Of a DNA stretch of 64,000 nucleotides, positions 46,489 to 57,707 are shown piece after piece. Below the pieces are notes generated by a model. The model worked only from the letters and a program-made list of their open reading frames with translations. It did no database searches and was not told the origin of the DNA. The translations under genes and the position numbers were made by a program. The DNA is from Alnus glutinosa. Its lineage: Eukaryota > Streptophyta > Magnoliopsida > Fagales > Betulaceae. Position 1 is the first letter of the stretch; each line of letters opens with the position of its first letter. The DNA is taken from the NCBI RefSeq assembly GCF_958979055.1, contig NC_084892.1, positions 5,783,501-5,847,500 of the forward strand, in the 5' to 3' direction.

Positions 46489-46659
46489 GAGAATTGATCC
46501 CTACACTCATTTCTCACAACAGTCCCACAACAATTTCATTTCTCCTTCCAACCGATTTTCAACCAAAACAAAAACAAAACAAAAAAATAATAAAATATTA
46601 CCAGCCACGTCAGCTTGTTGTGGGACTGCTATGAGAAATGAATGTATGGATCATTTCTC
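46489..46659. mobile_element. MULE-like MITE family A, copy 3
   Basis: It starts GAGAATTGATCCCTACACTC and ends GGATCATTTCTC, with the target duplication TTGTGTTAA at 46480-46488 and 46660-46668. The left half has a diverged internal stretch (CATTTCTCCTTCCAACCG) relative to copies 1 and 2. Confidence 0.85.
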
Positions 46660-46668
46660 TTGTGTTAA

Positions 46669-47384
46669 TATTCTCCCTAAACTACTAATCAAACACATGT
46701 CATTGTTCCTCCTAATGACAAAAATGTACTTAATAAAAATAAATAAAAATATTTTTTAAAAAAAAAAAAAAAAAACTTTTTTTTATTCAATAATGGGACA
46801 ATGGTTACGGAAAAAAAAATAAATAAATAAAGCGGGGTAAACTCCCCAACAACAAAATCCAAATGGAAAAGGTAATACAGAGATGAAAAAAAACAATAGG
46901 CAATGAGATGGTAAATAAGGGCAAAAAAACTTGGTTAGAAGCCCCAAACAATAAAAACAATTACCATAAGGTAGTTGTTGCCTTTAGGGAAGTATTGCCA
47001 TGAATTGAATAGGAAGCGTCAAAGAGGAACAAATGCAGGCTACAAAAGTCTCCACTAGTATATCAGTCCACATAAGTGCAAGGAGACGGTAACCCAAACA
47101 ACATAAAACAAGCAGCAAAGCACAAAAAAATAAAAAAGCTGCTGAAAAACACCAAAAAGCCAAAACCACCATTACGTCAGCGGAGGCTCAGCCACTCCCA
47201 AAAATAATGAGAGTGGCAAGTGGTGATTTTAAAACTACATCATTCTTTGAAGGATATACAAGAGTGGCTTCTATAATTACTCAGAAAGCACCCAATCCAT
47301 TTGATCAGATTTTTAGAGACTACGATGCAAGCGGATGGAGTAATGCTAGAAGTCACTATTTTGTCACTTTTATGTCACTCCAAG
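46669..47384. other. intergenic region
   Basis: An A-rich stretch is followed by sequence without a convincing ORF. Nothing is recognised. Confidence 0.5.
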
Positions 47385-47457
47385 AATGATGTGGCTTTTA
47401 AAATCACAATTGAGATTGTGATTAATAACTACTAAATTTTGATTAAGAGATGATTTT
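47385..47457. repeat. hairpin repeat, left part (interrupted by gypsy element 2)
   Basis: AGAATGATGTGGCTTTTAAA here is complementary to TTTAAAAGCCACATCATTC at 53465-53483. The two halves are separated only by gypsy element 2. A second, complete copy lies at 53510-53605. Confidence 0.7.
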
Positions 47458-48381
47458 TGTTAGGGATAAAATCAACCCTAGAGACACGTGGATCCAATGA
47501 CATCTCGGAGTTATGTCTCGGCTACTTGTTCCGCATGGTTCCATCCAGTGAAGGGAAGGTCGTTTAGGTCCGAAGACATCTCGGAGATATGACGATGTCT
47601 CGGTCTTAACATTCCAGGTTACGGTATGTAAAATATCCCGAGATCTCCCAGCCAAGATGGAGTGAACATATCTCGGATATTTGTGCCTCGGAGTAATAAC
47701 ACCTCGGTATGATATCGAGTCGGTGCGGTATCTTCTCGGGGTGATATCCATTGGATGAGTCAACATCTCAGAGTATAAACATCTCGGACTTACACAACCC
47801 TGTTATGGTGCGGATATATCCCGAGATCTCCAGGTAAGAGCGGAAACGTCTCGGATATCATCACCTCGGAGGTCAGCTGAAATGTGCTACAGTCTCCTAA
47901 GAAGGTGCCATGCGCCACACCCGTCTCAGAATTCGATAAGGATAGAATCCCAGGAGATCAGGGATAAACTACAGATCCATGATTTATGGGATAAGATGGT
48001 TATTGACATGGAATCGAATTCAAAGAAGTACAAACGCAATCAACTGCGGATTCAACACTCCTACTCAAATTCCCAGAAGATATGATTAAAACTCAAACCA
48101 GGCTAGGACTCAAACTCCTAATCCAACTCAATGTCAAGAGGGTCCGGCCTATAAATAAAGACCGTCACACCAGGTATAAAGACACGAATTCTCTAAGCTC
48201 TTGAGATTAAGATTAAGAATTCTCTACAGAAAACTTTTTAGACTGACTTAGGCATCGGAGTGGGCGTGGTCGGCACCCCCGACGAGTTGTTTGTTCCTCT
48301 TTGCAGGGTTGAAGTGTTCGGTAGAAAATCAGGCAGCGAATCCTTAGGCGACACGTCACCATACCGGAAACTGTACCAACA
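47458..48381 (+). repeat. 5' LTR of gypsy element 2
   Basis: TGTTAGGGATAAAATC to CTGTACCAACA. The first 430 bp carry about 13 CTCGG/CCGAG pentamers. A TATA box, TATAAATA, is at 48150-48157. Confidence 0.95.
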
Positions 48382-48383
48382 GT

Positions 48384-48401
48384 TTGGCGCCGTCTGTGGG
48401 A
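48384..48401 (+). other. primer-binding site of gypsy element 2
   Basis: TGGCGCCGTCTGTGGGAA follows the LTR directly after GTT. The first nine bases match the complement of the plant tRNA-Asp 3' end. Confidence 0.7.
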
Positions 48402-48435
48402 ACGATCAATTGTTCTTACAAAAAACAAATCCGCA

Positions 48436-50778
48436 ATGGTGACAACGAGACGTTCCAAATCAATCTTAAACGAAGTGCCGCCAACCAGCCGAGACGATGC
48501 TCGTGGAGAAGCAGAATCTGCGGATCCAGAGGCCCGGATAACCCAACTGAGTCAACAGTTAGCCCAGGCGCAGAAGAATGTGGAGGATTTGTTGGCTCAG
48601 AACGCTGTTCTCCTAGCCGCACGAACTCCGCCGCCCAATCATGACGTAGCCGATGGGACAAACCACGAAGGTTCAGGAGAGAGAAACGGGCGGAACGAGA
48701 ATCATGACGGGCGGAACGAGAATCATGACGGGCAGAACGAGAATCATGACGGGCAGAACGAGAATCGTGAAGAGAGAGCCGGGCGGAACGAGAACCATGA
48801 AGAGAGAGCCGGGCGGAACGAGAACCATGGAGAGAGAGCCGGGCGGAACGAGAATCGTGGAGAGCCCATCAATCTGGTTCCACCCACGGAGGCAGAAAGG
48901 AGGTTGCAGAAGATGGTCCAGGATCTGGGCGCGAAATATGATATGCTGTCAAAGACGATTGACCAGAGGCGTGATGGGAAGGAGTCCCTTGTTGACAACC
49001 TCTTCCAGCACAAGGAGTCCATATTCACCGAAGAAGTGTCCAACTGCGACTTACCTGGAAGATTCAAGGTACCTGACATTCCTGTCTTCTCAGGTAGCGA
49101 AGATCCAGTGGAGCATCTGGACAATTTCAGGTCCCATGTCTCCCTGCACAAGACACCAGATGCTGTGGCATGCCGAGCTTTTCCTCTCACCCTGTCAGGA
49201 AAAGCCCGAGACTGGCTCAGGAATCTCGCACCAAGGTCGATTGATTGCTTTGACACCCTTGGACGAAAATTCCTGGCCCAGTTCGTATCCGGGAGAGCTA
49301 GAAGGAAACCCTGAGGGTACTTACTCTCTGTGCAGCAGGGACCAAATGAGTCTCTAAAAGACTATCTGTGGAGGTTCAACCAGGAGAAGCTGAACACAGA
49401 GAGTGCACCAGACGACTTCATTTACGGTGCAATTTTTCAAGGCTTGAAAAAAGATGGACCTCTGATGGCGGAATTGGCGTTGAAACCGCCGAAAGATCTT
49501 CAAACCTTTATGGTGAAGATGGACAGGTACATCAACCAGGAAGAAACGCTTCGAGCCCTCCTCAGTAATTCCCAGCAACAACAGCAGCCGTCCACCGAGA
49601 AGCCTAAGAAAAAGAAGAATCCTGAGCCCGTACAGGATGCTGGTCCCGCAGAATATAAGAAGGTGAAGAAAAATTTCGGAGATTATAAGTGGACACCGTT
49701 GAACACCTCCATCACCGAGGTGCTCATGGAACTCAAGAAAGATCCGAATTACCAGAAACCGAGACCCATTCAAGGAAATCCCCCTCCGTACTTGGCTCAC
49801 AAGTACTGCGCCTTCCACGATTCACACGGTCATCTGACCGAGCAGTGTGTTTCATTGAGGCAGTTGATCGAGAAATTCATTGAGAATGGGAAGCTAGTCC
49901 GATTCCTCGCCAATGAGAGGAATCAACAGGAGCGAGATCACTATCCGAGGCCTAGGAGGGAAGAAGATCGGGATAATAGAAGAAACTATCAACCGAGACA
50001 AGATGAAAGAAGAGAAAGAAGCCGAGAGCCAGCACCTCGGCCTCGGAGGGATGAAAGAAGGGAGAGAAGTAGAAGCAGGCCTCGGGGGGCACAGCAAGGC
50101 AATATCCCTATCATCCACACCATCTCGGGAGGATTCGGAGGAGGAGGCGAGTCCAACTCGGCTCGGAAAGCATACGCCAGGCAGCTCGATGATTTCGAAG
50201 TTTACTCGGTCCAGAGGCCCCCAAAGTCTCGGAAGTATAACCCTCTGGTTATAGGGTTTTCTGATGATGATTATGCTGGAGTCTCGCTTCCGCACACAGA
50301 CGCCCTTGTGGTCACCTTGACCATAGCAAACTATCAGACCCGGCGGATCCTCATTGACACTGGGAGCTCGGCTGATATTCTGTTTAAATCAGCTTTCGAT
50401 CACATGGGTGTTCCATTAGAGAAGTTGGTTCCGGTCTCGTGCCAGCTACAGGGTTTTGCCGGAGAGAAGGTGTTGCCTCTCGGTTCTATCGATTTACCTG
50501 TGACAGCCGGGACTTATCCAAGGCAAAAAGTCATTATGGTGAAATTCCTAATAGTTGATAAGGTCTCGGCCTACAATGCAATTATAGGACGTACGGCTCT
50601 CAACGATTTCAAAGTGGTGACTTCAACACCACATCTCAACATGAAGTTTCCAACAGAAGAAGGAGTTGGAGAGGTAAAAGGAGACCAGAAGGAGGCTAGG
50701 AGATGCTACAATCTGTCCTTGAAAGATACCCCGAGGCAGCACGGTCGGGGGGAGAAAACTAAGGAGGATGGAAAATAG
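48436..50778 (+). pseudogene. gag-protease of gypsy element 2 (two nonsense codons)
   Basis: The start MVTTRRSKSILNEVPPTSRD leads to a coiled coil (ITQLSQQLAQAQKNVEDLL) and a minisatellite-encoded NEN-rich region (48680-48865). The gag core follows (VFSGSEDPVEHLDNFRSHV, then ACRAFPLTLSGKARDWLRNL). An in-frame TGA at 49312-49314 stands where element 1 has CGA. The frame continues with a zinc-knuckle-like box (YCAFHDSHGHLTEQC) and an Arg-rich stretch. The protease has ILIDTGSSADILF and NAIIGRTALNDFKVV. A TAG at 50776-50778 separates it from RT. Only two point changes break an otherwise open frame. Confidence 0.9.
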
Positions 50779-51110
50779 CAATCACCGTTGGGGGAGCCTG
50801 TGGAAGCCTTGGAGGAGTTCGAGATAGGCGACTCGGGAAACAAAATTCATATAGGCTCACAACTCCCTCAACCCCTGAAGGAAGATCTGGTGGCGTTCTT
50901 GAGGCGCAACAAAGATGTATTTGCCTTGAGCCATGAAGACATGCCGGGGATTGATCCCTCGGTTATAGTCCATAAGCTGAATGTGGACCCAAATTATCGC
51001 CCTGTGAAGCAGAGAAGAAGAGCTTTTGCTGCCGAACGAAACATGGCAGTTGCTGAAGAAGTAGAGAAGTTGCTGAAAGCTGGATTCATCCGAGAGGTGG
51101 ATTATCCCGA
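50779..51110 (+). pseudogene. start of reverse transcriptase of gypsy element 2, truncated
   Basis: The frame continues LGEPVEALEEFEIGDS, then SHEDMPGIDPSVIVHKLNVD and FIREVDYPE, all parallel to element 1. After YPE (51109) the sequence switches abruptly to the antisense gene read backwards. No catalytic RT residues remain. Confidence 0.85.
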
Positions 51111-52108
51111 AAGCTGGCAGACCCCTCTTCAACGCTCACCCTAGGTGATGGAGCCGAAGAAGAAGTCCTCCTGGCACCCGAAGCGGCCAAAGGAATCTTC
51201 TGTTTCTTTGGTGCAGGAACATCCCCGAGAACTTCCTCAGAATTTTTGAACGACCTCTTCTTAGTAGCAGGCCTCGGGGATGGAGGGGCGTCATTCCTCT
51301 TCTTGACAGCTCCCCTCTTGGTGATTAGCTGTTTATCTCTCGGAATGTCGTATCCGAGATACTGCCTCAGATTCTCCTCGGTGACGAGATTATCGAAATC
51401 AACCTCTTCAAACTTTTCGGCCTTGACCCTGGCAGCGGACCACCCACTTATCTCCTTAACATCCTCCAGTTCAGATACAGTGAGTGAAGGGGGGTCGCTT
51501 CGGTCAGATCGCAGCAATTGCCAAGCTCGAGGCATCATACGGTCTTCAGGAAGAAGAGTACCTTCGGGGCATTCCCATTCCCCGGAAACTCTGAAGAATT
51601 GCATCTCCCAGAACTTGTTGTTCGTCAGCCCACTCTTGAGCTTGATGAAGACAGGCGGGTGACGAACGCAGAGTTCAATCATCCCCTCTGCAGTCTGCCT
51701 CGGCCTGTAGATGTTGAAGAACTGCGGAATAGTCATCTCCTTCTTCAACACAAGCCTCCACAGAATGTAAGAGGCAAACAGATATCGCCAGGCATTGGGC
51801 ATTACCTGACTGGGCGCGATCATCAGAAAGAAAACGAAGTCTCGAGCAATCTCCGGAAACGGTAATCGGAGCCCAGCAAGAAACATCCTCTCATAAAGGG
51901 TAATATCGCCGCCATTAATGGATCGAGCTCCAGGCGCCTGATAGAACATCTTCACAGTTGGAGAAATTTCATAGTTCGAGCGAAGGACACCCTCATGCTT
52001 CGCGAAGATGATGGAATCGACCCTGCTCTCCAAAGGAGAAAGATCCACAGAGCCGTCGGATCTCTTTGTCCGAGCCCGAGACGAGGCTGAGACAGCTTTC
52101 TTGGGAGC
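51104..52108 (-). pseudogene. antisense ORF of gypsy element 2, C-terminally truncated
   Basis: The start MAPKKAVSASSRARTKRSDG at 52108 matches element 1. The whole N-terminal domain is in one open frame: RMFLAGLRLPFPEIARDFVF, MPNAWRYLFASYILWRLVLK, KSGLTNNKFWEMQFFRVSGE and DFDNLVTEENLRQYLGYDIP. It resembles Pfam Transposase_28 by recall. The deletion at about 51104-51112 removes the low-complexity, coiled-coil and acidic regions seen in element 1. The uninterrupted frame of over 330 codons suggests the source copy was under protein-level constraint. Confidence 0.8.
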
Positions 52109-52538
52109 CATGGAAGAAAGAAGAAAGGCAGAAACAGAAAAATACAGAGAAAGGAAAAGTTTGGGGAGGAAGACGACAATGGAGTATCGAGAAAAGGAAG
52201 TATCAGTGAATGAACAGTACAATATCCCAACTTTAAAGGCCTCCACTACCACGTGTCCGAAATGCCAAAGGGCGCTGTCGATTCAAAATTTCCGAAGGTG
52301 AAAAGGCGCGCCTTCCGTAAATTCAGCATTAAATACGCTGCCTCGACAATACCATTTAATGATGACAAAAAGGCGGCTGTGCAGAGATGACGTCGACATT
52401 GGGAAAAGAAGCGGTCAAATTTAAAATTTGAACTGTTGAAAAGACGCGCCCTGCGCAAACATCAGATACAGACTGGCAGCCGGAAAGTAATTCTCTTATT
52501 TCCGTTTATTTCTGAAATTAGAGAATTAGGGGAGTAAC
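52109..52538 (-). promoter_or_regulatory. upstream region of the antisense gene and polypurine tract, element 2
   Basis: This 430-bp non-coding block lies between the antisense ATG and the 3' LTR. The plus strand ends AATTAGGGGAGTAAC before TGTTAGGG (the polypurine tract). A TTTAAA motif lies near 52232 on the minus strand. Confidence 0.45.
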
Positions 52539-53462
52539 TGTTAGGGATAAAATCAACCCTAGAGACACGTGGATCCAATGACATCTCGGAGTTATGTCTC
52601 GGCTACTTGTTCCGCATGGTTCCATCCAGTGAAGGGAAGGTCGTTTAGGTCCGAAGACATCTCGGAGATATGACGATGTCTCGGTCTTAACATTCCAGGT
52701 TACGGTATGTAAAATATCCCGAGATCTCCCAGCCAAGATGGAGTGAACATATCTCGGATATTTGTGCCTCGGAGTAATAACACCTCGGTATGATATCGAG
52801 TCGGTGCGGTATCTTCTCGGGGTGATATCCATTGGATGAGTCAACATCTCAGAGTATAAACATCTCGGACTTACACAACCCTGTTATGGTGCGGATATAT
52901 CCCGAGATCTCCAGGTAAGAGCGGAAACGTCTCGGATATCATCACCTCGGAGGTCAGCTGAAATGTGCTACAGTCTCCTAAGAAGGTGCCATGCGCCACA
53001 CCCGTCTCAGAATTCGATAAGGATAGAATCCCAGGAGATCAGGGATAAACTACAGATCCATGATTTATGGGATAAGATGGTTATTGACATGGAATCGAAT
53101 TCAAAGAAGTACAAACGCAATCAACTGCGGATTCAACACTCCTACTCAAATTCCCAGAAGATATGATTAAAACTCAAACCAGGCTAGGACTCAAACTCCT
53201 AATCCAACTCAATGTCAAGAGGGTCCGGCCTATAAATAAAGACCGTCACACCAGGTATAAAGACACGAATTCTCTAAGCTCTTGAGATTAAGATTAAGAA
53301 TTCTCTACAGAAAACTTTTTAGACTGACTTAGGCATCGGAGTGGGCGTGGTCGGCACCCCCGACGAGTTGTTTGTTCCTCTTTGCAGGGTTGAAGTGTTC
53401 GGTAGAAAATCAGGCAGCGAATCCTTAGGCGACACGTCACCATACCGGAAACTGTACCAACA
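52539..53462 (+). repeat. 3' LTR of gypsy element 2
   Basis: It is 924 bp and reads as identical to the 5' LTR throughout when compared line by line. Confidence 0.95.
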
Positions 53463-53605
53463 ATTTTAAAAGCCACATCATTCCAATTAGCACAAGAATA
53501 ATTAGCACAAGAATGATGTGACTTTTAAAATCACAATTGAGGTTGTGATTCATAACTACTAAATTTTGATCAAGTTGTGATTTTAAAAGTTACTTCATTC
53601 TTAGA
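53463..53605. repeat. hairpin repeat, right part plus a complete second copy
   Basis: 53463-53485 completes the hairpin broken by element 2. At 53510-53605 a full copy runs from AGAATGATGTGACTTTTAAA to TTTTAAAAGTTACTTCATTC, its approximate complement. Confidence 0.7.
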
Positions 53606-54070
53606 GGGACTCAAAGACACAAGAGTGACTTTTAGAATTACTCAAGCAAATGATATCCTCGTGAGGCAAATCGATCACCAAGATTAATGAAGTTCGATTT
53701 CGCAATATTGACTAGGACTGAAAATTGTTCGTGGAGGCTTCTTAGCAATTTTTTGAGTGGGTGTTTTTCCCTGAGTACTCAAATTGTTTGGTAATTCTAT
53801 AAAGTTGATGTGATAAAGTCTAATAGTCATTGATTTTTTATTTTTTATTTAACAATGGATAATCTAATGGTTAATTACTATATACACATCGTCACATCAA
53901 CTTTATGAGATGCTTATGTGATATGTAGCATTTATCTTATTATAAATAAATAATGTCAGAAATCACATTTCGATCTCATAAAAAGTTTAATAGATTGATC
54001 TGGATAAACTTTTTTCAACTTAATTCGGAAGAAACTTTATTTCCTTGTAAATACTTTCAAATCCACTACA

Positions 54071-54106
<36 letters not shown>

Positions 54107-54166
54107 CTAGCTTTAAACCCATACGTGGTGGCATGCAGTAGTATCCACTAATTCAGCACAAACAGT
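53606..54166. other. intergenic region downstream of the ankyrin-PGG gene
   Basis: A (TA)n tract lies at 54071-54105. Nothing else is recognised. Confidence 0.5.
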
Positions 54167-55583
54167 TCAAACGGATAAATGTGAGGTCTGTGTTGCAGCC
54201 GATTTGTGCTTAGTGGGACCGGTTAACTGAAGTCGAGGACAACTGCAGGAATTAGCACTCCAAGGAATTGCCAGCGTTATCTTCTTGAGCAAGAACTTGT
54301 AAGTTTTTGTCAGAGCGACATAGAGGGGGAGATATGATAGTGCGAAGATACCGACGGGAAGGAAAGAAAGGGAATATAGGACAATTTTCATCCAGCTTTC
54401 TTTACTACGTATCATGAGAACGATTGTTGCTGCAAATGATATCATCATCATCGACACAGAGAGAAACAGAAATGTGACGCCAAGCATCAGCTTATTAGGA
54501 AGAGAATACTTGTAGTCTTCCAAACGATAAGGCGCTGTGAGGATTGAAAGAAATATAACCACAGACGTCAAAGCGCATGCAAGGGAGAGCACATCAGCTG
54601 CAGTGAAAACCACAAAGAGAGGTTGATAGAGAAGGACTGGGACCCCAGTAGTCTGATTTGGACCTCCTGGTATTGTGTAGGCCGCAGCAAAGGCAACTGT
54701 TGAAATCAGAACTGCCACGATGGAGCATCCTTCTGCTGTCCTCTTTAGCCATTCTTTGGCATCATTTCGGAGATTTTTGTAGGTAATAGCAAATAAGCCT
54801 TCAGCAGTCTGCTTCTCATTGTTATGGTGATCAATAAAATGGGCTTTTGTGACTAACTTCACGCGCTGCGCACACAAAAGCACATACATGACAACCACGT
54901 TAAATGACCACCCGAAACCACCAACTCTAAAAAGGAGAAACGGATCCCTTATTTTATAACTGGTAAAATAGTTATTTTACCTTTTTAAACAATTTTACCC
55001 CTTATAAAATAGGGATAATTGCACCACTCGATTATGGGACCGACTTAAATTATAAATCACTCCCTAGATTCATTTTCTGTCCACCAAGTAAACAAAGTCC
55101 GTTAATAGATTATAATACAAATGATATTTAGAGGTTGTCTCACTATTTATATGACGTGGCAAATTAAACTAACGGATTCTGTTAATTTGGTGGACGAAAA
55201 ACGGGTTTAGGGAGTGATTCGTAATTATAGTTTACCACAAGGACCCTCCATAAACTTTTTGTACCACATGAAGTAATTCGTAATTTAGGTCAATCTCAAA
55301 GATCAGCGGAGAGGATCCTGATAACTAAAAAGGGCACCTTTATATATATATATATATGGAAATTTCCCAATCCCTGAATTTCTTTTCGTTTTGAACCAAT
55401 CCTTAATTTTTAGTATCGACCTTTTAATTTGATGCAATGTCTTCCATCATTTCAAATTTGGCGTAAAATCAGATGGTAAAAAGAGTGAAATGACCTTTAT
55501 GTCCCTAAAACTTCTATAAAATTGAAAGTTACCTTTAATTTCAAATTAAAAATTAAAAAAACAAAAAAAAACAATTTTTTTAC

Positions 55584-55621
<38 letters not shown>

Positions 55622-57707
55622 TGACCCAAGCTAGCCAGCATGGGTCACGCTGCGACCCAACTTGGGTCACTGTTGACCCACGGCTGGGTCACCAATTTGG
55701 TGGTGACTCCGCCGTGGTTAGGCTATGGGTCTACTGACCCGAACCGATTCTTTCTTCCTTTTTCTTTTCTTTTTTCTTTTTTTTTTTAATAAAATGAAAA
55801 AAAAAATGAGGGTATTTTATATTTTTCAAGGATGCCGATAGGATTTAATGCTAAACCCTATCAGAATGGGACATTACATCAAATTAAAAATTTGATGGTC
55901 GAAATTGAAAGTGTTTTTTAACTTTAAGGACCGGCAGTTTCAAAATGAGTGAAAGTTTATAAGGATTTTATAAATTTTCCCCAAATTTAATTGTTTGAGA
56001 ATAATTGAGAATGGCCGGATCGAAGTTACTGAAAATAATAATAATAATTATAAAAAAAAAAAAATAAATAAAAAAAAAAAAAAAAAAAAGGGAAGAAGAA
56101 GGAGAAGAAGAAGAAATGCACCTCAAACCAGAGCAGCTCCTCTCGCAATTCAAATGCAGGGCCTCGCAGCTTTTGAGGCATATAATCCTCTCTTTTTATT
56201 CCAACCATATGCAGAATGGTGTTCCCACTGTTGTCAATCCTTCGTACCAGCCACCTCATTGCTACTTCCATTTTCGACACATACTCGAAAACCTCCAACT
56301 GGCGGTACTTGATAGCTACATGCAAGATAGTCCGCCCTTCCATATCAATGTGCTCAACTGCCTGCGGATATTTGTCCAGTATTTCTGTGACGATCTCTAT
56401 GCAGCCTAACTTAGTTGCCAGAAACAAAGGTGTAATTCCTCCCATTTCCACCTGATCATTTAGAGAAATAGAAGAGGGCAGCGGCCCTTGATCTCCACTA
56501 CCTTCTTTCTCAGTAGATGGAAAATCAGATCGAATAGGATCGTATTTGTGCGGCTTCGGCTTCCTCTGGTCAATTGGAGAACTAGTTATCTCCCATGAGG
56601 TATCTTTTTCCACTAATATCTTGGCAAGCAGCTCCAAATCTGATTTACTGTTTAACTTTTCCTTCCCAACATCATTGCTCCTGGCACAACTACAGTACAT
56701 TTGGACTTTTGAAGACTAAAATTAAGTCAGTACGTAGTTGTTGATACATATTACACAAACACGTACAATTCGCTAGCTAGCTGGAACTAAATTAAAAAAA
56801 ATATCAAAATTTTATTTAACCATTATTTAAACAAAATTAAATGAAGAATACAACACATATATATATAAGGTCAAGAAAAGGGAAACACTAGTAATTTTCG
56901 AGTAGCTAGGTAGAGTTGATCGATCGTACATACCAGAGCTGGAAATTCTCTTGAGGAGTCCGCGTTTGCGCACATTTTCAAAAGCTGAAGCGTTGCATGA
57001 GAGAAGCTGAAGAGCGGTCATACCACATTCGTCTCTTTTATCAATTATATGTCCGAATTCTTCAGTTATTTTCAGAGCCAAACCTGTTTATTCATTTTGT
57101 GTATGAAAAGCATACGGCAAACAAATGAAAAAAATCAAATAATTAAATAGAAATAGGACTAACCGAAGTGCTGAGAAAGGATGGCGATGTGAAGAATAGT
57201 GGTCTTGTCATTCCTCTGAATAGATCGTTGCAGGCTGGCTTCATCATGATGTTCCAAGATTTTTTTTGCCAGAAAGTTGAAGATCCCAGTGTTGCCATAG
57301 CGGGCTGCCCGAAAGAGTGCGGTTTCTCCAAGTTTGTTGGTCATGCACAACAACTCCGGGGCTTTCTCTAACATGTTCGTGGCGACCTCGACGGAGTTTT
57401 CTTGGTCGAGAGTAGCTGCCTCGTGAAGGATAGTGTTGCCGGCTTCGTTTTGGTGGGTCATTTTATCGAGATGGCGGGGAGGCAAGGCTTCGAGAAGTCC
57501 GAGTACCAAGTTAGCTTGTTTCGCGTAAATAGCCTTGTGGAGCACTGTGTCGTTGTGTATGCTCAGTATGTGGAACGCATGCTCATCAAGACGTGCACAG
57601 AGCTCCATCACCTCCATCTCCTTGTTTTCGATCATGAGCAGAGCTTTGTACAGTTCTCCGTTTAATTGATGATCTTTACCGATATTCTTCTCCGCAGTGG
57701 AAGCCAT
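54167..57707 (-). CDS. ankyrin-repeat PGG-domain membrane protein, four exons
   Basis: Exons on the minus strand are 57707-57164, 57083-56934, 56705-56122 and 54865-54167. All introns are GT-AG, phases agree, and the total of 1977 nt encodes 658 aa. Exons 1 and 2 encode ankyrin repeats (HNDTVLHKAIYAKQANLVLG, NEAGNTILHEAATLDQEN, NKLGETALFRAARYGN, RNDKTTILHIAI). Exon 3 adds a linker and further repeats (GGITPLFLATKLGCIEIVTE, DMEGRTILHVAIKYRQLEVF, DNSGNTILHMVG). Exon 4 begins RVKLVTKAHF, then the PGG domain (STVAFAAAYTIPGGPN) with about four membrane segments. The ACD6-like family acts at the plasma membrane in defence signalling; the partner is unknown. Intron 3 (1256 bp) hosts two MITE-like inserts. 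Confidence 0.9.
55020..55290. mobile_element. MITE in intron 3 of the ankyrin-PGG gene
   Basis: The left arm AATTATAAATCACTCCCTAG with TTCTGTCCACCAA (55043-55088) is complementary to TTGGTGGACGAAAAACGGG and TTTAGGGAGTGATTCGTAAT (55178-55227). Family and exact ends are not fixed. Confidence 0.6.
55360..55970. mobile_element. degenerate TIR element in intron 3, with poly-A block
   Basis: TTTAATTTGATGCAATGTCT (left, about 55424) and ACATTACATCAAATTAAA (right, about 55870) are complementary. The core has a 40-bp A-run (about 55585-55619) and a repeated TGACCCAAG/GGGTCAC tract. Ends are approximate. Confidence 0.45.

Larger units (their letters stand above)
47458..53462 (+). mobile_element. Ty3/gypsy element 2, young deletion derivative of the Tat-like lineage
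   Basis: The element is 6005 bp with two 924-bp LTRs (47458-48381 and 52539-53462) that read as identical. The target duplication ATTTT lies at 47453-47457 and 53463-53467. The PBS and polypurine tract are intact. The interior keeps gag, protease and the start of RT, plus the promoter and N-terminal two thirds of the antisense gene. The rest of RT, both RNase H domains, integrase and the antisense C-terminus are deleted. It cannot move on its own. Confidence 0.95.

Noticed and set aside
47443..47766. 107-codon ORF in the LTR of element 2, repeated at 52518
   Set aside because: It is within the non-coding U3 region and exists twice only because the LTR is duplicated.
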